A stretch of 64,000 nucleotides of DNA from Eutrigla gurnardus. Its lineage: Eukaryota; Chordata; Actinopteri; Perciformes; Triglidae. Numbering within the stretch: the first letter of the stretch is position 1; the number at the start of each line of letters is the position of its first letter. Below, piece by piece: positions 21,864 to 33,000 of this stretch. The stretch covers positions 12,435,585 to 12,499,584 of the forward strand of contig OY741267.1 in the NCBI GenBank assembly GCA_963514095.1, written 5' to 3'. Position numbers and translations under genes: made by a program. The notes under the pieces were generated by a model. The model did not search any database, was not told the DNA's origin, and saw nothing but the letters and a program-made list of their open reading frames with translations.

Positions 21864-23937
21864 GTCAGCCTGGCATGCCTGTTCACTTTTTGAAAACCAA
21901 AGTGAATTGTCGACCTACTGCATAATTTTACTCTTGCAAGGATGTTTTAAGACCTTTTGTCTCAGTAGCCCATTGCGGCTCTGGTGTGTGTCCAAGAACG
22001 ACCTGGGACATAATTGTGTGTGGATCAGAAACCCATGGAGCTCTGGCATAAACCGCGTTGTTCTCTGCTCTCATATCCCAAACAAATTGCAAGACCGCTG
22101 GTTGTTTTTCTTGAGGTGCCTTTTTACTGGAAAGATAGGTGTGCAACAAGGTGAATCTGGACATGCGACAACTCCATGCTCCATGAGCAATCCAAATACT
22201 GGAGCTACCCCAAAATAAATGATCACCAGTTAACAAATCTGACTCATATCCTCTAAGCCATTGTGTCTCAAAATCTTCATCATCTGTGAGTGTGATGTAT
22301 TCAGTGCAATGTTACGATTTGCATTGCAAAGGTTGTTAGCTTTTGAACAACAGAGTGAGGATGATCACACTTCAAATCCCATGTGTATTCATACAAAAGG
22401 AGTTGGGTCAAAAGTGACACCCTGAAAATGCCTATTTTCTCTGGTGTGTGTTTGTCTGTGTGTTTTGCTCACCCATGTCCACTCCCTGTTCCGTCTCTCT
22501 GCCTAGTCACCAACCTCCTCTCCCATGTGTCCTTCTCCCTCTTGGTCCTGGATTTGTTACTATAACTCCTGTCCTCTGGTCAGAATTGCCATTCTTCTGA
22601 GTTTTTTTTTTTTGTTTTGCTTTGGGACAGTCTTTAATCCAGTGAACTCCCACGGTGGTGACAGGCGTTTTTGAAAAGTCCATCCATGAGCCCTGCCCCG
22701 TCTGCCTGGTCTTCCTCTGCCCTGATGGTGTAGTTTCCGTTCATAGGCCTGCAGTTGAGCCATTTGCAGTCTATTTTCCAGCTTTACCTTCTTCTTGTCA
22801 GCTTTTTCCTCAGTTCTTGCTTACATATTTGGCATAGCTGGAGTGTTCAGATCAGGCAAAGGTGCAGCAGGTCCGATGACTCGTGTCCGCCTGTCACAGG
22901 TAATAGTTGTTGTGGTGCAGTTTCAGGAGGTGTGTAGGGAGGAGGAGGCCGTGCTTCGCCAGAGACACAGTCCAGGTCCTGGTGTACTCTGCCTGTGGGA
23001 AAATTAGCACACTGGGTTTTTAGTTCCCCACCCCCCGCTATGTTAATTATTTTGTATGTCCCTGTACAATACTGCTGTTTACAATCACTGAAGCTTTTCA
23101 ACCTCCATGAAATTTTATTTATTAATTTTTTTCAGCACTTTCTAATTGCTGCCGTATCTATCTGATTTAGACTGGAACTACCATTCGATGAAAAAACATA
23201 TTTCTCCCAAACCTCCAGATACTCACATGTTCCGTCTCCATGCTTGTCACACATGGTCTTTGCACACCCCTCATATACAATTTTGGACCCCATAGTTTAC
23301 TTTGAGTCTTACCCATAATGAATCATTTCAACAAGTCTTACCAGAAAGAACCCAGAGATTCTGTGGTACCACACACAATTTCTAATGTGGACCACAGCCG
23401 TAAAAATAGCTGTAGCCCGATCCGGATCCTAATAAACAAACAAAATAAAATAGAAACTTTTAACTGCACTCAGTCAGTTGGGACCTTTCAATGAGATATA
23501 ATTTTCCAGATATTCATTGAAAGAGTGATTGGCCCCTACGTCCAATCTGGTCAGCCCGTCTGGACTTGGTGCCGACCCCTGGTACCTCTATTGTCAGATC
23601 AGTACTCTTGAGATTGTGTGCTACTGCCTCGTTAGCTCTATTAACGCGTTCACGCGTTGGACATCTATGACCAAAATGTGTATGTGTGTTGGATTCCATA
23701 GTTACATGTCTGCGACCGGCACAAGTTTAGCTACGTTTTCACCCAAAACTGACTGACACAATCTTGGCATTGGGAGTGAGTTGGAAATATTATATTATAT
23801 CGACACAAGCTGAAGATTCCCTGCCATTCACACCCATTATAACATCTGAAACTTCACCAAACTCAAACTGCGATATCAGGAAAACCGTACGGACCATCGA
23901 CATGAATGTTTGACCCAATAAAGTCCACAGTCTTGTG

Positions 23938-23970
23938 AACTTCCAAACGTGATTAACACGTTTGGAAGTT
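23938..23970. repeat. Short perfect palindrome (hairpin), copy 1
   Basis: Arms AACTTCCAAACGTG and CACGTTTGGAAGTT around a 5-nt loop. In copy 2 (55215-55257) the arms extend to 19 perfect base pairs. Confidence 0.85.
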
Positions 23971-24099
23971 AAAGTATGGTGAACTTTTGTGGTGCTGAAG
24001 TCAATGAAAAACCAATGTAAACAACAAAGCAGTGGTTACTATGGCAACCTGAAAGTTATTTTCTTTTTTTTCATTTTGGAGTGTACAATGTGCTTTGAT

Positions 24100-24180
24100 G
24101 TCTTTGATGTCTTTGATGACTGGTGACATCACGTGACACCTGAGTGTATAAATACAAGCAGCGACCAGAACTCAGCGTGG
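24100..24180 (+). promoter_or_regulatory. TATA-type promoter upstream of coiled-coil ORF
   Basis: GTGTATAAATACAAG at about 24145-24159 is preceded by CRE/E-box-like TGACATCACGTGAC. The same arrangement recurs in copy 2 at 55409-55440. Confidence 0.45.
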
Positions 24181-24389
24181 AGTTATTGGAGTTTGGAGAG
24201 AGAGAGACATTTTGAGAGATAGTGAATTGAGAGGAACGAAAATTTAATCTATGTTCAAGCAGATAGTGACAGAACTTTTACATCTGGAGCAGGCTGTCTC
24301 CACTAGTCTGCTCTTCTCGTCCATCTGTTCCTCGGCGAAAGCCAGTTTACATTTTAACATCACTGTAAACCATCACCCCAGCAGCGAAG

Positions 24390-24968
24390 ATGCAGCAGGG
24401 AAACAGCAGGAGGCCTCGTGTCCAACTGACCTCTTAGGAGACCATCAAACAGCTGCACTCACAGCTGCGTGAGCAGCAGCGAATCAATGCTGAAGAGTAC
24501 AGCATTAGGGTGGAGCTCACTGAGGAGCTCAAACGGCAAAAGACCCTGAAGGAAATGCACATTAATCAGGGGAAGGCCGTCCGTGGCGAACTGGAGAGGC
24601 TCAAGAGGGCAAGTGAGCCAGAGACCCTGACCAAAATGGAGATTGCCTCTGCAGCCCATAGCACCGTGAAGATTAAGAAGAAGAAAGATCTTCAGACGGA
24701 CCATGAGGACCTCAAGTTTGAACAGCTGGAGAAGGCGATCCAGAGCCTCAGGCAGGAGATTGCAAAAAACATTAACATTCTTACTGTGAGGGCGGTAACC
24801 TCTCCACAGACCTTTAACTTGGCCTGTTGGCATCACCTGATTGTCTCCATGCAGATAAGTTTTATTCCATACTGCGGAACATCAGGGAGGGTGTGGGTTC
24901 TTGTTGTGAATTGGGTTGTTGTGCAAGCACCGCGATGGTTTGGAGTAAAATGCACCCTAGGGTAATTT
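24390..24968 (+). pseudogene. Coiled-coil ORF, copy 1, unidentified
   Basis: From the ATG at 24390 the frame meets TAG after 15 codons, then continues open from 24438: a charged heptad-like segment (QLHSQLREQQRINAEEYSIR, then RVELTEELKRQ, ERLKRASEPETLTKMEIASA) that would form a long coiled coil, ending in a lysine-rich run. In this copy a deletion joins it to unrelated sequence after about residue 115. I do not recognise the family. It lies downstream of a TATA-type promoter and may be a decayed gene captured by the duplicated repeat. Confidence 0.4.
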
Positions 24969-25032
24969 CCACCATGACATCCAGTCAAATACCCCCTTGG
25001 AAGCATTTTTAGCAATGGCAGGGCTTGAAGAC

Positions 25033-26134
25033 CAGCCTGGCATGCCTGTTCACTTTTTGAAAACCAAAGTGAATTGTCGACCTACTGCATAATTTTACTC
25101 TTGCAAGGATATTTAAGACCTTTTGTCTCAGTAGCCCATTGCGGCTCTGGTGTGTGTCCAAGAACGACCTGGGACATAATTGTGTGTGGATCAGAAACCC
25201 ATGGAGCTCTGGCATAAACCGCGTTGTTCTCTGCTCTCATATCCCAAACAAATTGCAAGACCGCTGGTTGTTTTTCTTGAGGTGCCTTTTTACTGGAAAG
25301 ATAGGTGTGCAACAAGGTGAATCTGGACATGCGACAACTCCATGCTCCATGAGCAATCCAAATACTGGAGCTACCCCAAAATAAATGATCACCAGTTAAC
25401 AAATCTGACTCATATCCTCTAAGCCATTGTGTCTCAAAATCTTCATCATCTGTGAGTGTGATGTATTCAGTGCAATGTTACGATTTGCATTGCAAAGGTT
25501 GTTAGCTTTTGAACAACAGAGTGAGGATGATCACACTTCAAATCCCATGTGTATTCATACAAAAGGAGTTGGGTCAAAAGTGACACCCTGAAAATGCCTA
25601 TTTTCTCTGGTGTGTGTTTGTCTGTGTGTTTTGCTCACCCATGTCCACTCCCTGTTCCGTCTCTCTGCCTAGTCACCAACCTCCTCTCCCATGTGTCCTT
25701 CTCCCTCTTGGTCCTGGATTTGTTACTATAACTCCTGTCCTCTGGTCAGAATTGCCATTCTTCTGAGTTTTTTTTTTTTTTTTTGCTTTGGGACAGTCTT
25801 TAATCCAGTGAACTCCCACGGTGGTGACAGGCGTTTTTGAAAAGTCCATCCATGAGCCCTGCCCCGTCTGCCTGGTCTTCCTCTGCCCTGATGGTGTAGT
25901 TTCCGTTCATAGGCCTGCAGTTGAGCCATTTGCAGTCTATTTTCCAGCTTTACCTTCTTCTTGTCAGCTTTCTCCTCAGTTCTTGCTTACATATTTGGCA
26001 TAGCTGGAGTGTTCAGATCAGGCATGGGTGCAGCAGGTCCGATGACTCGTGTCCGCCTGTCACAGGTAATAGTTGTTGTGGTGCAGTTTCAGGAGGTGTG
26101 TAGGGAGGAGGAGGCCGTGCTTCGCCAGAGACAC
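25033..26134. repeat. Tandem duplication, copy 2, left part
   Basis: Nearly identical to 21864-22970. Interrupted after GCCAGAGACAC by the Harbinger inverted repeat; the match resumes at 54261. Confidence 0.9.
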
Positions 26135-26718
26135 GGGCCCTCATTTATAAAGCTTGCGTATGCACAAAACGGGGCTGGAAACGTGCGTACGCCACTTTCC
26201 ACGCAAATGTTGTGATCTATAAAAAACAAACTTGACGGGAAAGAGTTCGTACCCGTAAGCAAACTCTGGGGCATGCGTACCGGTACGCACATTCTGGAGA
26301 CTGGAAGGGAATCAGCAGTAAACGTGAGAAGAACTATATATTTTTGATGACTCGCACACATTTAATTACACTCCATATCATACGTTAGATCTGCGTTATC
26401 ATGATGAACTCCAGCAATGTTTTTGACGCTTTTAATGAGTGATAGTTTTTTCATATTAACACCTTCTTTTAAAATCTGACTTGTATCTTAAATCGAAATC
26501 ATTTTGAAATATTGAATCAGCGCTGTCACCGCAGGAGGAGGAGACGGCCCAATTGCATGTAATACCTTCCATTAGATCACTGTAGAACACAGCGGGAATA
26601 ACTAAATATTCTCCTTATTTATGTGCATATATCATCAACGCGCATACATACAGCCATTAAGCCATCGTATAATTGTTACACTTTATCCTCGTTTTTAAAC
26701 CACCAGAGCGCAGAGGAA
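26135..26718. other. Harbinger left end
   Basis: Terminal repeat followed by CpG-bearing subterminal sequence with repeats of GCGTACG-type motifs (26158-26290). No further coding sequence seen. Confidence 0.5.
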
Positions 26719-26925
26719 ATGCGCTATAATGAGTGCCACGCTCGTGCGCGCTCAGTCGTGGAGCGTGGAGAGCGCAACTTTACCGAACTTCAGGAGGCAG
26801 AATCTACCACCCGGCAAAGGTGGTAGAGACCCCAGCATGATGAGCCCGAGCCACGGCCCCGTGCCCGACTGGAGGGGTATCCTCAGGGCGCAAGAATCCG
26901 TGAGGATGTCATGCTGCGTTTGTAA
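26719..26925 (+). pseudogene. Harbinger transposase, 3' fragment
   Basis: RYNECHARARSVVER matches the conserved end of the Harbinger nuclease domain (the Arg-rich motif around VVER/VIER). After a deletion and frame change the C-terminus (LEGYPQGARIREDVMLRL, stop at 26923-26925) is kept. The catalytic region is missing. Confidence 0.75.
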
Positions 26926-26949
26926 GATAAGGAAGACAACAATCAATGT

Positions 26950-27091
26950 TCATTGTAAACGTATTATTTTATTAATCACAGTGTGCGTTTGCCGTAGCTC
27001 ATCTGCAACGTTGTTGATGGCGGTGATTGTGTCTCGCTGAAGTTGCAGGACGGCATCAGTGAGCACCCGACCGCTTGATGTGCCATTCGTC
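26950..27091 (-). pseudogene. Harbinger Myb-like protein, C-terminal piece
   Basis: NGTSSGRVLTDAVLQLQRDT and ITAINNVADELRQTH are typical of the C-terminus of the Myb/SANT-like second protein of Harbinger elements, which helps bring the transposase to DNA. The frame continues into 46037-46064 and then 53567 onward once the two insertions are taken out. Confidence 0.75.
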
Positions 27092-27480
27092 ACTGCGGTC
27101 AAGCCAGCCGACACATCGTGAACGACAGTCAAGCCAGCCGACCCAGTTTTATGCTGTGCGTGTTTATAGTAGCTTTACGGTAATAGCGTCTCAAAACTGG
27201 TTTCAAAATAAAAGCATTCGTCGGGTACATAGCGAAAGACTGTCACGAAAGCAAAATACTGTCAACGGAAATGTACGGACGTTGTGTACTTTCAAAATAA
27301 AGGCTCAAATAATTGACAATTGTAATCTTAAACCAATCGTTTTTTATTGGAATTTCTAACAAGGTCATGTTTCCACATGCTAATTTCACTTAAGGTTATT
27401 GTAGACGTACACTGCCTCATATTGCCACCCAGGAAGTTTCAAGTCTTTCTGGTGTATAGTTTCAAAATAAAAGCCCGTCA
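27092..27480. repeat. Left TIR, unique part
   Basis: Matches the complement of 45640-46028 at roughly 90 percent identity. Contains three copies of TTTCAAAATAAA(A)GC, the motif also present in each 168-bp repeat. Confidence 0.9.
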
Positions 27481-29400
27481 GTGTCAAATATGAGACAAAT
27501 TACATATGATTTGGGATTCAATTTAAAAGGAATCGCCCTGTTATCAAGGAATAATTCCACTTCAGAGTGACAGTATATGACCTGGTAGTGTGACCCAGTG
27601 AGTATCAAGACATTCTGATGTGTTGTTTCAGAATAAAAGCATGTCAAAGTGTCAAATATGAGACAAATTACATATGATTTAGGATTCAATTTAAAAGGAA
27701 ACGCCCTGTTATCAAGCAATAATTCCTCTTCAGGGTCATAGTATCTGACCTGGTAGTGTGACCCAGTGAGTATCAAGACATTCTGATGTGTTGTTTCAGA
27801 ATAAAAGCATGTCAAAGTGTCAAATATGAGACAAATTACATATGATTTGGGATTCAATTTAAAAGGAAACGCCCTGTTATCAAGCAACAATTCCACTTCA
27901 GAGTGACAGTATATGACCTGGTAGTGTGATCCAGTCAGTATCAAGACATTCTGATGTGTTGTTTCAGAATAAAAGCATGTCAAAGTGTCAAATATGAGAT
28001 AAATTACATATGATTTGAGATTCAATTTAAAAGGAAACGCCCTGTTATCAAGCAACAATTCCACTTCAGAGTGACAGTATATGACCTGGTAGTGTGATCC
28101 AGTCAGTATCAAGACATTCTGATGTGTTGTTTCAGAATAAAAGCATGTCAAATATGACACAAATTACATATGATTTGGGATTCAATTTAAAAGGAAACGC
28201 CCTGTTATCAAGCAATAATTCCACTTCAGGGTTATAGTATCTGACCTGGTAGTGTGACCCAGTGAGTATCAAGACATTCTGATGTGTTGTTTCAGAATAA
28301 AAGCATGTCAAAGTGTCAAATATGAGATCAATTACATATGATTTGAGATTCAATTTAAAAGGAAACGCCCTGTTATCAAGCAACAATTCCACTTCAGAGT
28401 GACAGTATATGACCTGGTAGTGTGATCCAGTCAGTATCAAGACATTCTGATGTGTTGTTTCAGAATAAAAGCATGTCAAATTGTCAAATATGAGATAAAT
28501 TACATATGATTTGGGATTCAATTTAAAAGGAAATGCCCTGTTATCAAGCAACAATTCCACTTCAGAGTGACAGTATATGACCTAATAGTGTGATCCAGTG
28601 AGTATCAAGACATTCTGATGTGTTGTTTCAGAATAAAAGCATGTCAAATATGACACAAATTACATATGATTTGGGATTCAATTTAAAAGGAAACGCCCTG
28701 TTATCAAGCAATAATTCCACTTCAGGGTTATAGTATCTGACCTGGTAGTGTGACCCAGTTGGTATCAAGACATTCTGATGTGTTGTTTCAGAATAAAAGC
28801 ATGTCAAAGTGTCAAATATGAGACAAATTACATATGATTTGGGATTCAATTTAAAAGGAAACGCCCTGTTATCAAGCAACAATTCCACTTCAGAGTGACA
28901 GTATATGACCTGGTAGTGTGACCCAGTGAGTATCAAGACATTCTGATGTGTTGTTTCAGAATAAAAGCATGTCAAAGTGTCAAATATGAGACAAATTACA
29001 TATGATTTAGGATTCAATTTAAAAGGAAATGCCCTGTTATCAAGCAAAAATTCCTCTTCAGGGTCATAGTATCTGACCTGGTAGTGTGACCCAGTGAGTA
29101 TCAAGACATTCTGATGTGTTGTTTCAGAATAAAAGCATGTCAAAGTGTCAAATATGAGACAAATTACATATGATTTGGGATTCAATTTAAAAGGAAACGC
29201 CCTGTTATCAAGCAACAATTCCACTTCAGAGTGACAGTATATGACCTGGTAGTGTGATCCAGTGAGTATCAAGACATTCTGATGTGTTGTTTCAGAATAA
29301 AAGCATGTCAAATATGAGACAAATTACATATGATTTGGGCCCTGTTATCACAGAGTAATTCCACTTCAGTTATAGTATTGGACCCTATAGTGTGACACAG
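27481..29400. repeat. 168-bp subterminal tandem repeat, left array (about 11 copies)
   Basis: Each unit includes AAAAGGAAACGCCCTGTTAT, ACCTGGTAGTGTGA, CATTCTGATGTGTTG and TTTCAGAATAAAAGC. Units are 168 bp, or 162 bp when AAGTGT is missing. The last unit (29325-29400) is degenerate. Because 168 and 162 are multiples of three, the minus strand stays open for several units; see findings. Confidence 0.95.
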
Positions 29401-29508
29401 TATCAAGACCATGTTTAGAAATGTATTTTTTTTATTTTGTACATTGACAACAAACATTTAACTTTAGAACATGAGCTGTAACCAAAAATTGAGTAAGTAA
29501 TAAATACG

Positions 29509-29602
29509 TCCATCCATCCATCCATTGTCTACCGCTCATCCTGCACTCAGGGTCCCGGGGGGGCTGGAGCCGATCCCAGCTGTCATTGGGCGAAGGCAGG
29601 GT
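29509..29602 (-). mobile_element. Truncated SINE copy
   Basis: CCATCCATCCATTGTCTACC onward matches the 3' end of the SINE at 8804-9188. It sits in the 3' flank of the PHD exon and lacks the tRNA-like head. Confidence 0.85.
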
Positions 29603-29669
29603 AGTAATAAATACGTAAAAAACTAAAATAATAAAGATACTTTCTCAGTGTCCAGAAAAAAATGTGGTC

Positions 29670-30084
29670 CTAATTGCAAAGGACACAATCCCACTTGCTT
29701 GCCCTTGCTTGGAGGAGTTGTTCTTTATCCATCCCCAGACACAGCTCGTGGTACCACCTTTGACATGTGTCACACATTATCTGTAAAATGAAATAAGCAA
29801 AGACAATATCTTTATCATCTTTTCAGGAATAAGAGGCCATTTAGGACAATTGTTTGAAGGAATGTAGGGAATTTAGGTGGTCCGCAACCTTGTTTACAGT
29901 TTTCCATTGTCTGAAAAAGTTTGAGAAATACTCAAACAATAGATTTTATTATATTATCATACAATATATCCCAAATCATAAATGTACAAGAAAAAATGAA
30001 AACTAACCCAATCCGTAGTTGGAGGCCCTGATCCTGGGGGCTTTGAGGCAGAGCACATCGCACAGTGGTTGTCTATGTCAAACA
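29670..30084 (-). CDS. PHD finger exons of the giant transposon
   Basis: CAMCSASKPPGSGPPTTDW, intron, IMCDTCQRWYHELCLGM, then KWDCVLCN and TAG. This is a complete C4HC3 PHD finger, a fold that reads histone tails. Exon limits 30084-30008 and 29780-29670, intron phase 0 after Trp. Confidence 0.85.
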
Positions 30085-33000
30085 CTGTAAGAAAACACAT
30101 TTCTTATATTACACACACTTAATATCAACACATTCCATTTTGTTGGCAGCTGGGATCAATTTATATGAATCTTCTCACACTCGATTATGAATTATCATCA
30201 ACTCAACAGATAATGAATTAGTTTCAAGGACAAATCCATCATGTAGTCACACGGTGACTGTGTAACGACTAGTTTTGCGAAGTTCCGAATAGGTTGTTTT
30301 CTTTGGTATAACTTTAGTGTTTGGAGTCTGGTTTGTGTTTTAGTAACGGCTGACTGTATTGATGTTTTCTTAGTTATGTTCATTGTTCTGTTAATTGATT
30401 ATGAGTCCTGTGATTATGTGATTGGATTATGTGTTAATGTGAGTTATGTGTGTGACATTTGAAGGTGAATTTGTTCATAAAATAAATGACGCTTTGGACT
30501 ACAAAACATGTACTGTATATGTGTGCATTCCCTTTTAGAGGCTGTAGTTTACTTGAATGAGTTTGATTGCATTTAACTACATAACAAAATGAACAACCTC
30601 ATATAAAGAAAACAGAAAAATGACTAACAAACCTGAACCATTGAGAATTGCAAGTGCGAACTTAGTCCTTGCATTAGCCATCTCCTTCTTGGATGTTCCA
30701 AAGGACATGAGTGGCAATGCAGGAGATGCTTCCATCACTGCCTTCGCCATCTACACCAACATACAGAATGAAGCTTGTAATGTTTGAAACATTGTTTTTG
30801 AATACTAATACTTATAAAATACAAGGGATTTGTCAACAATCTTCCCTCACTTCAATCTCATTAACATCAATAAAAAAAATGTTTTGTGTGAATTCACTAT
30901 TTGGACATTGATGAGTTATACTTTTTATCATGCACAACAATTGTTTGTCATAACTGTAATTTATGATATATTCATCATCTTATTTGACTTTAACTTATAT
31001 ACTGTACATATTTATATGTATGTTTCCTAGTTATGCATTCATATTTTTTTTTTTACATTGAATGAAGGCACTGCCTGCCCCACTGAATATCTGACATGAA
31101 AGGTATTAAACACAATGTAATTTTGGACATGCAGTGAAAGAACAATGCAGCATTGTTACTATCCCCCATGGCAACCATGTTAAAATGATGACGTCTTGTC
31201 AACCACCATCTCAGTAGAGCAACAATCGTCTTTATTAGATAAACTGGTATTATGTATCATTCATTCATTAGGATATGTCCTAGTGACTTTATCCTTTGAA
31301 TATAGAAAAAATATTTTAATTGCTTTAACAATTTAGCCAATACTTCCTTAAAAGACTTAAAATTTCCATCAGTGTTTCATTCCTGGTGATAATTGTTATT
31401 TAGCCATTTTCAGATAAACCATGTTTTTCCTACTGACTTTGACAGAGATTTATAGGGATCGAAATTGAGATCACACGTGTTCATTACCATGGTGACAATG
31501 ACCCCACAACTATTGCTGTCCTGTTGAACAGGATGGGGCATGGTTGCTCCTCTCCACTTTACAGTCCCCCAGTCATTCATTGAATGGCAGATCATTCTCA
31601 TCTTCAGGTATTCCCTTGGTAAAAACACATGGTACATGGTATCAAACTACTGTGACAGCCCTCTGGCACCTCCTGATTGCCAGGCTTCCAGGAGGTGATC
31701 AGTGTAATGGGTAACACCCATGTGGGCTGAGCACCTACACTATATAAGCTGTGGGAATCAGCCATTTTGGCGCTCGGTGCCTGGACGGATGAGTTGTTCA
31801 GGGTTTTGGTTCAGCTTTGCTTCGGACATACACCACATGCTCCACTCATCCAGACACAGCACTCATTACTGATTACTGACTTACATGCACAACATTAACT
31901 TGCTTTATTCTAATTTGGGTTAAATAAACTATTTTGGCAAACTTAAAGTCATGTGTGGTCTCCTCTTTGTCATTCCCTTGAGCCGGGCTGTGACAAATGG
32001 GGGCTCGTCCGGGATTATTTGGATTGATTAATTGGAAATTTTGGAGGAGTATCACACATGACAGTTTGGTAGTTCTTTCGGGAGAGCATTTGTTTCGTTT
32101 ATTGTTTGGATTGTTAAGATTGTTTTGGGTACGTTTACAGGTGCTGGCATTTTAGTATGTTCTTCGCTTTGCGAATATCTGGAGTTTTTTCCTGGCAGGC
32201 CTAAGCCTAGCTAACAACCTGCTCTAATAGTTTGTTTGTATTTGTATTTTTTTGTCAATATTTTTTTTTTTTTTTTGTGGTGGTGAAAGCAGCTGGAGCT
32301 ATATGCTCGGGATCACGTCTAGGGTGTTCTGAGGGCAACTGCATAGCAGGGGCTTTTCAGACCCACTAGTTTACAGTGAATAAATACCCACTGCAAGTAA
32401 TCACCTGAAGACTAGGGATAAGGTATATAGCTAGGGTTTGGGGATTATCTAGTCTAGGGTAGGGGAAGCTCCAGTGTTCGTTTTAGTAAGCACCTCTGTT
32501 GCTAAGCACCTTTTTGGTTGGTTCAGGTTGCGATTGGTGGAGCAGTATGGCTTCTGTAGTAGATGATTTTGTTCGGTCTCCTTCAGAGGCGTTGCTTGAT
32601 AGCTGCACTAAAGATCAGCTTTTGAGAATTGCTGATTTTTTCAAAATTGAGATTGCAGCCACTCGTCTGAAGGACACAATAAAACGCATCCTTAAGGCAA
32701 CTTTAATGGAAGAAGGGGTTCTGACTTCTGATGAAGACAAGGGTTTACCGAGTACAACTGTTTCAGCAGGGGGTAGTTTCACTTATGAGCAGCAGAAAGA
32801 GCTGCTGATGTTACAGATGGAACATGAGAAATTCAAACAACAAAAGGAGTTGGAGTGTGAAGTAATGAAACAAAGAACGGAACAGGCAAAACTGGAAATA
32901 GAACAATGTAAACTGAATCTAGTTAAAGAAGGTAAAATGTCAATATCTGATATGACTAGTTCTGCTGGTTCGTCTAGGGTGGATTGTACTAAGAATCTGA

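Larger units (their letters stand above)
21864..25032. repeat. Tandem duplication, copy 1 (3.17 kb)
   Basis: Sequence from CAGCCTGGCATGCC to GCTTGAAGAC is repeated directly afterwards, starting at 25033, with only scattered differences. The second copy is split at 26134/54261 by the nest and ends at 56535. Copy 1 lacks about 200 bp present in copy 2 at 56060-56270. Confidence 0.9.

Noticed and set aside
21928..22236. A 102-codon minus-strand frame repeated in both duplication copies
   Set aside because: It is the same in both copies only because the segment is duplicated recently; no recognisable domain or start context.
27462..29311. Three long minus-strand frames as real genes
   Set aside because: They arise from a 168-bp repeat whose length is a multiple of three; no start context, no domain, and the same repeat is inverted at the other end. 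Kept only as a finding.
32499..32546. Earlier start for the Gmr1-like Gag at 32499
   Set aside because: The related Gag at 954 begins at the residue matching the ATG at 32547, and the upstream part has no counterpart.
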